NCBI GenBank assembly: GCA_041402125.1
Contig: JAWKSY010000009.1
Location: 131,219-195,218 of the forward strand
DNA length: 64,000 bases
Reading direction: 5' to 3'
Source: JAWKSY01 sp041402125
GTDB taxonomy: Bacteria > Planctomycetota > GCA-002687715 > DRQF01
Position numbers and translations under genes: made by a program. Under the pieces are notes generated by a model. The model saw nothing but the letters and a program-made list of their open reading frames with translations. It did not search any database and had not been told where the DNA came from. Shown here one piece after another: positions 57,151 through 64,000 of this stretch. Numbering within the stretch: the first letter of the stretch is position 1; each line of letters starts with the position of its first letter.

Positions 57151-58281
57151 ATGGGAATCTGGGACAAGATTCGCGGCGAACTCATCGACATCATCGAGTG
57201 GCTCGATGACGGCAAGAACACCCTGGCCTGGCGCTTCGAACGCTACGGCAACGAGATCAAGAACGGCGCCAAGCTGATCGTCCGCGAGGGGCAGGCCGCC
57301 GTCTTCGTCCGCGAGGGCAAGATCGCCGACGTCTTCCAGCCGGGCACCTACACGCTCGACACGAAGAACCTCCCGATCCTCTCCACGATCCTCGGCTGGA
57401 AGTACGGCTTCGAGAGCCCGTTCAAGGCCGAGGTCTACTTCATCACCACGCGTCGCTTCACCGACCTCAAGTGGGGCACGAAGAACCCGGTCATGCTCCG
57501 CGACGCGGAGTTCGGGCCGGTGCGCCTCCGCGCCTTCGGCACCTACGTGATCAAGGTCAACGATCCCGCGGTCTTCATCCGCGAGGTCGTCGGTACCGAC
57601 GGGCACTTCACGGCCGAGGGCATCACGCGTCAGCTCCGCAACCTCGTCGTCTCGCGCTTCACCGACGTGCTCGGCGAGAGCAAGATCCCGGTCCTCGATC
57701 TCGCGGGCAACTACGACGAGCTCGGCGAGTTCCTGACCGAGCGCATCGCCTCGGATTTCACGACGCACTACGGCATCGAGCTCACGCAGATGCTCGTCGA
57801 GAACATCTCCCTGCCGCCGGCGGTCGAGGAGGCGCTCGACAAGCGCACGAGCATGGGCGTCATCGGCGACCTCAAGGCCTACACGCAGTTCCAGGCCGCG
57901 AACGCGATGGAGAAGGCCGCCGCCAACCCGAGCGGCGGCGGAGCCGCGGACGGCATCGGGCTCGGCATGGGCTTCGCGATGGCCCAGCACATGGGCAAGA
58001 TGATGTCGCAGCAGTCGGATGCGCCGCCCGCCGCGGCGGGCGGCGGGGCGGATCTCCCGCCGCCGCTCCCCGAGGCGCCCAGCTACTGGGTGGCCGGAGG
58101 CGGCGAGCGCCGCGGTCCCTTCGCGATGGCCGCCCTGGCCGAGCAGGTCGCCGGCGGGACGCTCACCCGGCAGACCCTCGTCTGGTGCAAGGGCATGGCG
58201 GCCTGGACGCCGGCGGAGATGGTCCCCGCCCTCGCGCCGCTCTTCGAGGAGATGCCGCCGCCGCTCCCGCCGATGGGCTGA
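57151..58281 (+). CDS. SPFH/virion-core-like protein with C-terminal GYF domain
   Basis: The 376-residue protein starts MGIWDKIRGELIDIIEWLDD and continues with an SPFH (band 7) domain of the YdjI type (about 30-240: NGAKLIVREGQAAVFVREGK, later YGIELTQMLVENISLPPAV). A Gly/Ala/Met-rich linker leads to a GYF_2-like domain (about 305-365: SYWVAGGGERRGPFAMAAL, TLVWCKGMAAWTPA). Most YdjI relatives end with a zinc ribbon instead; here the ribbon is in the next gene. SPFH proteins form membrane-associated scaffolds in envelope stress. GCAGGAGGAG precedes the ATG. Confidence 0.87.
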   Translation: MGIWDKIRGELIDIIEWLDDGKNTLAWRFERYGNEIKNGAKLIVREGQAAVFVREGKIADVFQPGTYTLDTKNLPILSTILGWKYGFESPFKAEVYFITTRRFTDLKWGTKNPVMLRDAEFGPVRLRAFGTYVIKVNDPAVFIREVVGTDGHFTAEGITRQLRNLVVSRFTDVLGESKIPVLDLAGNYDELGEFLTERIASDFTTHYGIELTQMLVENISLPPAVEEALDKRTSMGVIGDLKAYTQFQAANAMEKAAANPSGGGAADGIGLGMGFAMAQHMGKMMSQQSDAPPAAAGGGADLPPPLPEAPSYWVAGGGERRGPFAMAALAEQVAGGTLTRQTLVWCKGMAAWTPAEMVPALAPLFEEMPPPLPPMG

Positions 58282-58294
58282 TCGCCCGGCGGTC

Positions 58295-58331
58295 GCGGGA
58301 CGGACGAAGCGCGGGACGGACGAAGCGCGGG
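58295..58331 (+). repeat. 16-bp tandem repeat, 2.3 copies
   Basis: GCGGGACGGACGAAGC is repeated directly at 58295-58310 and 58311-58326, with a partial third copy, between the stop of the SPFH gene and the next start. It lies in the only gap of this two-gene unit and may be a slippage product. Confidence 0.75.
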
Positions 58332-58349
58332 CGGGCGACGGACGAGGAC

Positions 58350-59471
58350 ATGGCGCAGGACGATCCGGAGATCATCGAGCCCGCGGCTTCGGCGAAGCGG
58401 GACTTCCCCTGCCGGGCCTGCGGCGCCGAGCTCGCCTTCGTGCCCGGCACGAAGGCGATCGCCTGCGCGTTCTGCGGCGAGGAGAACCCGATCCCGGGCG
58501 CGGACGAGGAGTTCGCGATCCTCGAGCACGGCTACGAGGAGTGGCGCCGTCGGCTCGAGGAGCTCGAGAAGTCCCGGCCGCACGAGACGGCCGAGAGCGT
58601 CGAGTGCGACTCCTGCAAGGCGCTCATCGACAACCCGCGCGAGATCGCGTCCTTCCTCTGCCCCTACTGCAACGCGCCGATGGTGCTGGAGGAGCGGCGC
58701 GAGGATCGCGTCCGTCCCGAATCGCTCCTGCCCTTCCGCATCACCCACGATCAGGCGGTCCGGGCCTTCCGGACCTGGCTCGGCAACCTCTGGTTCGCGC
58801 CGGGCAAGCTCGCGCGCTACGCGCGCTCCGACGGCGCGCTCGAGGGCCTCTACCTGCCCTACTGGACCTACGACTCGAACACCGTCTCCCACTACACCGG
58901 CCAGCGGGGCGATCACTACTACACGACGTCGACCTCGCGAGTGAACGGCCGGACCGTGACGACCCGGCAGCGGCACACGCGCTGGACGAGCGCCTCGGGG
59001 ACGGTGCACGTCGCCTTCGACGACGTTCTCGTGCCGGCCTCCCGCACCCTGCCCCGCAAGGACCTCGACGCGCTCGCCCCCTGGGATCTCGGCAACCTCG
59101 TGCCCTACGCCTCCGAGTACCTCGCGGGCTTCCGGGCGGAGCGCTACCAGGTGGATCTCGTCCCCGGCTTCGACGACGCGCGCGGCATCATGGACGTCGG
59201 CATCCGCTCGGCGGTGCGCCGCGACATCGGCGGCGACGAGCAGCGGATCTCGACGCTGGACACCACGCACCGCGACGTGAAGTTCAAGCACCTCCTCCTG
59301 CCGCTCTGGGTGAGCGCCTACCGCTATCGCGACAAGGTCTACCGCTTCCTCGTCAACGCGCGGACGGGAGAGGTGCGCGGCGAGCGCCCCTGGAGCGCCT
59401 GGAAGATCTTCTTCTTCGTCACGACGATCCTCCTGATCCTCGCCGCGCTCTTCTTCGTCTTCGCCGGCTGA
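58350..59471 (+). CDS. Zinc-ribbon membrane protein (YdjG-like)
   Basis: The 373-residue protein has two zinc ribbons (CRACG...CAFCG near 21-45 and CDSCK...CPYC near 90-115), a conserved central domain with GLYLPYWTYDSNTVSHYTG near residue 165 and VLVPASR, then LLLPLWVSAYRYRDKVYRFL, and one C-terminal helix (IFFFVTTILLILAALFFVF). This matches the YdjG-type TFIIB-like zinc-ribbon proteins that accompany SPFH and PspA genes. It is 68 nt after the SPFH gene and probably in the same operon. Confidence 0.83.
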   Translation: MAQDDPEIIEPAASAKRDFPCRACGAELAFVPGTKAIACAFCGEENPIPGADEEFAILEHGYEEWRRRLEELEKSRPHETAESVECDSCKALIDNPREIASFLCPYCNAPMVLEERREDRVRPESLLPFRITHDQAVRAFRTWLGNLWFAPGKLARYARSDGALEGLYLPYWTYDSNTVSHYTGQRGDHYYTTSTSRVNGRTVTTRQRHTRWTSASGTVHVAFDDVLVPASRTLPRKDLDALAPWDLGNLVPYASEYLAGFRAERYQVDLVPGFDDARGIMDVGIRSAVRRDIGGDEQRISTLDTTHRDVKFKHLLLPLWVSAYRYRDKVYRFLVNARTGEVRGERPWSAWKIFFFVTTILLILAALFFVFAG

Positions 59472-59650
59472 TCTCCGCCCCGGCGGGGCTCGGTATCGAA
59501 CGGTGTAAAACGCGGCTGACGTTCCGGACGGCCGTGCGAGGTCGCGCGAATTCTCAAGGCCAAGGCGCCCATCGACTTGTCGACCGGAGAGTCGACGGCA
59601 CGCGCCTTGCTTTCCGCGGGGCGATTCGTGGGTCGAGCCCGGCCCAATCG

Positions 59651-59709
59651 GGGGCGGCCCGACGGAGTGCGCGGTAGGGCGCGCCCCCGTGGGGCCGCCC
59701 CTCTTTCTT
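59651..59709 (+). terminator. 10-bp stem terminator followed by a T-rich run
   Basis: GGGGCGGCCC (59651-59660) pairs with GGGCCGCCCC (59692-59701), loop 31 nt, followed by TCTTTCTT. It lies 180 nt after the YdjG-like gene and before the argR promoter region. Confidence 0.5.
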
Positions 59710-59758
59710 CGCTCCCCGCGTTCCGCCCCCCCCGCCCGGGAAAAGCCCCCGGCCCTGG

Positions 59759-59795
59759 TTGATATTCAGTCAGGATATGCGCATTTTCATGCGCC
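59759..59795 (+). promoter_or_regulatory. argR promoter region with ATGCGC repeats and ARG-box-like half site
   Basis: TTGATA (59759-59764) could be a -35, with CATTTT (59782-59787) as a weak -10 at 17-nt spacing. ATTCA (59764-59768) resembles the right half of an ARG box; the left half is not conserved. ATGCGCAT (59777-59784) is followed by ATGCGCCAT (59789-59797), which overlaps the start codon. ArgR autoregulation is plausible. Confidence 0.35.
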
Positions 59796-60257
59796 ATGAC
59801 GATCGAGGACCGCGACGCCCGCCGCCAACGCATCCGCCAGCTCCTGGCCGCGGAGGAGATCCGCGGTCAGGACGAGCTCGTCGCGCGGCTTCGCGGCGAG
59901 GGCTTCGCGGCGACCCAGTCGGGGATCTCGCGAGATCTTCGTGAACTGGGGGCGGGGAAGCTCGGGGGGGTCTACCGTCTCCCCGGCGAGGGGACGGATC
60001 GGGACGCGGCCGCGATGGCCACCCTCGGTCGCCTCGTCGTCCGGATCCAGGCCGCGGGACCGCATCTCCTCGTCCTCAAGACGGCGGTGGGGGGCGCGTC
60101 CCGGGTCGGCCTCGAGCTCGACCTCGCCGACTGGCCGGAGATCGTGGGCACCGTCGCCGGAGACGACACCGTCTTCGTCGCCACCGAGAGCGGAGCGGGA
60201 CAGGCCCGGCTCCGCGGACGCATCCAGCATCTCCTCGAGGGAGCACCGTCGTCGTGA
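59796..60257 (+). CDS. argR: Arginine repressor
   Basis: The 153-residue protein has the ArgR layout: an N-terminal winged helix (ARRQRIRQLLAAEEIRGQDEL, TQSGISRDLRELG) and a C-terminal hexamerisation and arginine-binding domain with GTVAGDDTVFVATES. It should repress the arginine genes when arginine is abundant. It is the first gene of the arg operon and its stop overlaps the argG start (GTGA), so repressor and enzymes are cotranscribed. Confidence 0.92.
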   Translation: MTIEDRDARRQRIRQLLAAEEIRGQDELVARLRGEGFAATQSGISRDLRELGAGKLGGVYRLPGEGTDRDAAAMATLGRLVVRIQAAGPHLLVLKTAVGGASRVGLELDLADWPEIVGTVAGDDTVFVATESGAGQARLRGRIQHLLEGAPSS

Positions 60258-61468
60258 CCGCCGAAACCGTCGTCCTCGCCTTCTCCGGAGGCCTCGACAC
60301 CTCCTGGTGCGTGCCGTGGCTCCGCGAGACCCGCGGCGCGCGGGTCGTCACCGTGACCGTCGACGTCGGCGGCTTCGACGAGGCCGAGCGGGCCCGTCTC
60401 GCCGCGCGCAGCGCCGAGCTGGGCGCGGTCGAGCACCACCACCTCGACGCCCGCGAGCGCTTCTTCGACGAGGTGCTCCGCCACCTGATCGCCGGCAACG
60501 TCACGCGCGGCCACCTCTACCCGCTCTGCGTCGGCGCCGAGCGCGGGATCCAGGCCCGCCTCGTGGCGGAGACGGCGCGGGACATCGGAGCCGGGGCCGT
60601 GGTCCACGGCTGCACGGCGGCGGGGAACGACCAGATCCGCTTCGAGATCGCGCTCCGCGCCCTGGCGCCGGAGCTCGAGATCGTCGCCCCGATCCGCGAT
60701 CTCGCGCCCTCCCGCGAGGACGAGGTCCGCTTCCTCGAGGAGCGCGGTTTCGCGGTCGCGAAGAGCTCGGGCCGCTACTCGATCAACAGCGGCCTCTGGG
60801 GCGTCTCGATCGGCGGCGTGGAGACGAACGGGACGACCGCTTCGATTCCCGAGGAGGCCTGGGTCCGCACGCGCGGCGCCTTCGAGGACCCGCGGCCGCC
60901 GCGCCGGCTCCGGCTCGGCTTCACCGGCGGCGTCCCCTCGCGACTCGACGACCGCGAGCTCGCGCCGGTCGCGCTCATCGAGGAGCTCGACGGGATCGCC
61001 GCCGCGCTCGGCATCGGGCGCGGCATCCACCTCGGCGACACCATCCTCGGGGCCAAGGGTCGTGTCGCCTTCGAGGCGCCGGCGGCGGCCGTCATCCTCA
61101 CCGCGCACCGCGAGCTCGAGAAGCTCGTGCTCTCGGGGCCGCAGCAGCGCGTCAAGGACGAGCTGGCGGCGCAGTACGGGGAGTTCGTGCACACCGGCCG
61201 GGCGCTCGAGGGCCTGTGCCGCGACATCGAGGCCTTCTTCGGCAGCTCCCAGCGGAACGTGACCGGCGAGGTCTCCCTGCTGCTGCGGCCGGGTTCGATC
61301 TTCGTCGAGGGAGTTTCCTCGCCGCACTCGATTCACGCCGCCAGCCGTTCGGTCTACGGTGAGGCGGTCGGGGAATGGACGCCGGAGGACGCGCGCGGAT
61401 TCGCCGCGATCTCGGCGCTGCCCAGCGTCCTCGCCGCTCGTGTCGCCCAGGGGGAGTCCCGGTCGTGA
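60254..61468 (+). CDS. argG: Argininosuccinate synthase
   Basis: The 404-residue enzyme joins citrulline and aspartate using ATP. It has the PP-loop AFSGGLDTSWC at residues 9-19, the segments VHGCTAAGNDQIRFE and SINSGLWGVSIGG, and GIGRGIHLGDTILGAKGR in the C-terminal half. These match the ArgG family in length and order. The GTG start overlaps the argR stop. argH is not in the window. Confidence 0.95.
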   Translation: MTAETVVLAFSGGLDTSWCVPWLRETRGARVVTVTVDVGGFDEAERARLAARSAELGAVEHHHLDARERFFDEVLRHLIAGNVTRGHLYPLCVGAERGIQARLVAETARDIGAGAVVHGCTAAGNDQIRFEIALRALAPELEIVAPIRDLAPSREDEVRFLEERGFAVAKSSGRYSINSGLWGVSIGGVETNGTTASIPEEAWVRTRGAFEDPRPPRRLRLGFTGGVPSRLDDRELAPVALIEELDGIAAALGIGRGIHLGDTILGAKGRVAFEAPAAAVILTAHRELEKLVLSGPQQRVKDELAAQYGEFVHTGRALEGLCRDIEAFFGSSQRNVTGEVSLLLRPGSIFVEGVSSPHSIHAASRSVYGEAVGEWTPEDARGFAAISALPSVLAARVAQGESRS

Positions 61469-62520
61469 AGCCGCTCACGCTCGACAAGGTGGCCTCGGTC
61501 ACCCTCAACTGCGGCGTCGGCCGCGAGGTCCGGATCGACGACCGCTTCCGCTGCCGCGAGGGCGACGTCGTCGCCGTCCGGCTGCTCTCGCGGAAGACGC
61601 GCTACAACCAGCTCGAGCTGGTGACCGGACGCTTCTCCGAGCTCAAGCCCGGCGACATCGTCGCGGGAGCGCTCGGACACCGCGACGCCCTCTACGGCTA
61701 CGCCGGTCACCTCCCGACCTCGCTCGCCGTCGGCGACACCGTCCACCTGCTCAACCTGGGCGGCGTGATCGGGATCTGCGACTCCTTCAGCCCCGAGGTC
61801 GGCCCGCCCATGGAGTGCGAGGTCCTCGGCCAGGTGCTGCACTTTCCCGACGTCGGAGAGCGCCGGGCGCACCCCGCGAACGTCGCCGAGCACGCCCAGG
61901 CCCTGCGCGGCGCGCTGACGGTGGGCGGCGTGCCGGTGATCATCGTGGCCGGCACCTCGATGAACTCCGGCAAGACCTACGCCTGCGCGTCGCTCATCCA
62001 GGAGCTCGCCCGCCGGAAGATCGCCGTCGCCGCCGCGAAGGCGACGGGCGTCAGCCTCCGCCGAGACGTCCTCGCGATGGAAGACGCCGGCGCGCGCTGG
62101 ACGACCATCTTCACCGACTTCGGCACCGTGACGACCACCGCCGGCACCGCGCCCGCGCTGGCGCGCTCGATGCTCAGCGCGCTCGCCGAGAAGGGGCCCG
62201 ACGTGATCGTCCTCGAGCTCGGCGACGGGCTCATGGGCACCTACGGCGTCGACGCGATCCTCGGCGACGAGGAGCTCCAGACCTCCTTCGCCGCCATCAT
62301 CCTCGCCGCGCACGACCCGGTCGGCGCCTGGGGCGGCGTCCGTCGTCTCCGCGAGGAGTACGGCCTCGACGTGACGCTCGTCACCGGACCCGCCACCGAC
62401 ACCTCCGCCGGCACGCGCCGCATCGAGGAGCTCGTCGGCGTGACGGCGCGGAACGCCCGTCGCGAGCCGGAGGCCCTCACCGAAGCCGTGCTCGACGCCG
62501 TCGCGCGTCGGACGCGCTGA
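61465..62520 (+). CDS. BioD/MobB-like P-loop NTPase of unknown function in the arg operon
   Basis: The 351-residue protein has an N-terminal beta-rich domain of about 150 residues (VTLNCGVGREVRIDD, LELVTGRFSELKPGDIVAG, GGVIGICDSFSPEVGPPMEC), then a P-loop domain with Walker A GTSMNSGKT near residue 163, KIAVAAAKATGVSL, TDFGTVTTTAGTAPA and VIVLELGDGLMGTYGVDAIL. The second domain resembles the dethiobiotin synthetase / MobB branch of P-loop enzymes. Its GTG overlaps the argG stop (GTGA) and argC follows 32 nt later, so it is in the arginine operon. I know no arginine enzyme of this type; regulator, ATP-dependent ligase or metal/cofactor protein are all possible. Confidence 0.82.
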   Translation: MKPLTLDKVASVTLNCGVGREVRIDDRFRCREGDVVAVRLLSRKTRYNQLELVTGRFSELKPGDIVAGALGHRDALYGYAGHLPTSLAVGDTVHLLNLGGVIGICDSFSPEVGPPMECEVLGQVLHFPDVGERRAHPANVAEHAQALRGALTVGGVPVIIVAGTSMNSGKTYACASLIQELARRKIAVAAAKATGVSLRRDVLAMEDAGARWTTIFTDFGTVTTTAGTAPALARSMLSALAEKGPDVIVLELGDGLMGTYGVDAILGDEELQTSFAAIILAAHDPVGAWGGVRRLREEYGLDVTLVTGPATDTSAGTRRIEELVGVTARNARREPEALTEAVLDAVARRTR

Positions 62521-62552
62521 CCCCTCACCCCCCGGACCGCGAGAGGAAGCCC

Positions 62553-63638
62553 GTGAATTCCCCCGCATCGTCATCGCGTCCCGATCGCGTCGACCTCGTC
62601 GTCCTCGGCGCGACGGGCTACGTGGGCGGAGAGGCCCTGCGCCTCGGCGCCGAGCACCCCCGTCTGCACCTCGCGGCCGCCGTCTCCGGCTCCTCGGCCG
62701 GAGCTCCGATCGCCGGGACCTTCCCGCACCTCGACCGCGCCCTCGCCGGCCGCGACTTCGCGGCGCCCGGGGAGTGGATCACCTCGCTCGAGGGCGACGC
62801 GCCGGTCGCGGTGGTCTCGGCCCTCCCGCACGGCGCGAGCGCGAAGACGCTCGCCGAGACGATCGCCGCCCTCGAGGCGCGCGGCCGCGAGGTCTTCGTC
62901 TGCGACCTCGCGGCGGACTTCCGGCTGGATTCGCCGGCCGCCTTCGCCGAGGTCTACGGCCAGCCCCACGGGGCGCCGGAGATCGCGGGACGCTTCCTCT
63001 GCGCGCCGCCGGATCTCGTCGCGGGGCCGGCGCCCGACCTCGCGGCCCATCCCGGCTGCTTCACCACCGCCGTCACCCTCGGCGCGGCGCCGATCGTCGC
63101 CTCCGGGCTCGTCGAGTCGCGCCTGGTCGCGAGCTGCGTCACCGGCAGCACCGGCAGCGGGCGGACGCCGGGGCCGAAGACGCACCACCCCGAGCGCCAC
63201 GGCGAAATGCGGGCCTACTCCCCGCTCGCGCACCGGCATCGCTTCGAGATGGAAGCGATCCTGGGCCGGGAGGGGGCCGGGCCCTGCGAGGTCGCCTTCC
63301 TGCCGCACTCGGGGCCCTTCGCGCGCGGCATCCACGCCACGCTCGCGTTCCGCCTGCGGCCGGAGGCGAGCGTCGCCGACGCCGAGGCGGCGCTGCGCGC
63401 GCGCTGGGAGGGCTCGCCCTTCGTGACCGTCACCGACGAACCGCCGCGCCTGAAGGACGTCACCGGGACCAACCGGGCGGCCGTCGCGGTGGCGGGTCGC
63501 GGCCGCGACCTCGTCGTCTTCAGCGTCATCGACAACCTCTTGAAGGGCGCGGCCGGCGGCGCGATCCAGTGGATCAACCGTCGCTTCGGCTTCGACGAGG
63601 CCCTCGGCCTCGATCGTCCCGCGCCCCCCTGGATGTGA
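62553..63638 (+). CDS. argC: N-acetyl-gamma-glutamyl-phosphate reductase
   Basis: The 361-residue enzyme reduces N-acetylglutamyl phosphate with NADPH. It has the Rossmann start VVLGATGYVGGEALRL, the catalytic cysteine in AAHPGCFTTAVTLG (near residue 170), CVTGSTGSGRTPGPKTHHPE, and the C-terminal NLLKGAAGGAIQ. These are diagnostic for ArgC. The GTG at 62553 follows GAGAGGAAG. Confidence 0.95.
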   Translation: MNSPASSSRPDRVDLVVLGATGYVGGEALRLGAEHPRLHLAAAVSGSSAGAPIAGTFPHLDRALAGRDFAAPGEWITSLEGDAPVAVVSALPHGASAKTLAETIAALEARGREVFVCDLAADFRLDSPAAFAEVYGQPHGAPEIAGRFLCAPPDLVAGPAPDLAAHPGCFTTAVTLGAAPIVASGLVESRLVASCVTGSTGSGRTPGPKTHHPERHGEMRAYSPLAHRHRFEMEAILGREGAGPCEVAFLPHSGPFARGIHATLAFRLRPEASVADAEAALRARWEGSPFVTVTDEPPRLKDVTGTNRAAVAVAGRGRDLVVFSVIDNLLKGAAGGAIQWINRRFGFDEALGLDRPAPPWM

Positions 63639-63648
63639 GGATCACTCC

Positions 63649-64000
63649 TTGACCGCCACCCATCCCTCCGCGCTCCTCGACGTCTACGCCCGCCTCGATC
63701 TCGAGATCGTCCGCGGCGAGGGCTCCGAGCTCGTCGCGTCCGACGGCCGGCGCTTCCTCGACTTCTACGCCGGTCACGCCGTCTCGGCGCTCGGCTACGG
63801 CCATCCCGCGCTCATCGCCGCGCTCGACGAGCAGGCGCGGACGCTGTTCTTCCAGTCGAACCTCGTGCCCTCGAAGACCCGGGAGGAGGTCGCGGCGCGG
63901 CTCGCGGCGCTCGCGCCGATCGACGGCGCCAAGGTCTTCTTCTGCAACAGCGGGGCGGAGGCGACCGAGAACGCGCTGCGCGTCGCCTGCCGCGCCACCG
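63649..64000 (+). CDS. argD: Acetylornithine aminotransferase, 5' end only
   Basis: The frame starts at TTG 63649 with GTGAGGATC upstream and runs off the window. The visible 117 residues show the class III aminotransferase N-terminus: VRGEGSELVASDGRRFLDFY, GHAVSALGYGHPAL, QSNLVPSKTREEVA and VFFCNSGAEATENALR. In this gene order it is most likely the acetylornithine transaminase ArgD. Confidence 0.88.
   Translation, partial: MTATHPSALLDVYARLDLEIVRGEGSELVASDGRRFLDFYAGHAVSALGYGHPALIAALDEQARTLFFQSNLVPSKTREEVAARLAALAPIDGAKVFFCNSGAEATENALRVACRAT

Larger units (their letters stand above)
59472..59795. other. Gap of 324 nt before the arginine operon
   Basis: It contains a GTCGAC...GTCGAC pair near 59576-59596, the long-stem terminator at 59651-59709, a C-rich run near 59730, and an AT-rich stretch (59758-59790) directly before argR. 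No gene is seen. Confidence 0.5.

Noticed and set aside
61359..62552. N-terminal extension of the argC frame
   Set aside because: It is out of phase with argG and the NTPase gene and not protein-like; argC starts at GTG 62553 with a good ribosome binding site.
1..64000. tRNA, rRNA, insertion sequences, prophage or attachment sites
   Set aside because: None seen by eye: no transposase or integrase motifs, no recognisable tRNA cloverleaf or rRNA segments. A covariance or profile search would be needed to exclude small RNA genes.

Overview
The window is a very GC-rich bacterial chromosome segment with a diderm (outer-membrane) gene content: an LPS-core kinase homologue, an Mla-type lipid transporter and many signal-peptide or lipobox proteins. 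Secreted FG-GAP proteins with IPT/TIG domains, a CRTAC1/ASPIC-UnbV protein, a DUF1570-type metallopeptidase, DUF2752 and FHA-kinase genes together suggest an uncultured Planctomycetota or a neighbouring lineage. That placement is inference; no rRNA or tRNA gene was seen to anchor it. About 58 protein genes are supported, with short intergenic gaps and many 4-nt overlaps (ATGA, GTGA, TTGA).

Layout. 1-3.5 kb: two paralogous secreted proteins ending in tandem IPT/TIG domains, the first cut by the window edge. 3.6-8.6 kb: three glycosyltransferases, one with a long Arg/Glu-rich tail. 8.7-13.3 kb: small membrane proteins, a GT2 coupled to a lipoprotein phosphatase, and an FHA/zinc-ribbon/Ser-Thr kinase. 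13.4-15.7 kb: a COG2426-type membrane protein and a ThrE-type exporter behind a short leader ORF and intrinsic terminator (candidate attenuator). 15.8-26.4 kb: a TPR lipoprotein, proS, a CPBP protease, bioY, a DUF2314-like protein, an M24 aminopeptidase and a secreted thioredoxin-like/HEAT protein. 26.5-35.3 kb: a stand-alone ThrRS-type editing domain, secreted peptidases (DUF1570, S8), CRTAC1 and TPR genes, and an M15 peptidase. 35.3-42.3 kb: an ABC exporter pair, small zinc-ribbon/DUF971/DUF2752 genes, queF, ilvE and a secreted thioredoxin/toroid protein. 42.4-46.5 kb: a Gly/Cys 20-residue-repeat surface protein and a WaaP-like kinase. 46.6-57 kb: a saccharopine-dehydrogenase-like enzyme, a dipeptide-type ABC importer without ATPases, a secreted chaperone-like protein, and an MCE-like protein with an MlaF-MlaE fusion. 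57-59.5 kb: an SPFH/GYF protein and a zinc-ribbon membrane protein resembling the ydjI/ydjG stress module. 59.8-64 kb: an arginine operon, argR-argG-(unknown P-loop NTPase)-argC-argD.

Most notable: the NTPase of unknown function inside the arg operon; the MlaF-MlaE fusion; the leader/terminator before the Thr/Ser exporter; the Gly/Cys repeat gene carrying three indels that cancel; the stand-alone ThrRS editing domain; a candidate structured RNA near 28.7 kb; and -10 elements at a fixed 6-nt spacing from ATG that imply leaderless transcripts. Three loci look frameshifted by small indels, so assembly error must be considered for them.
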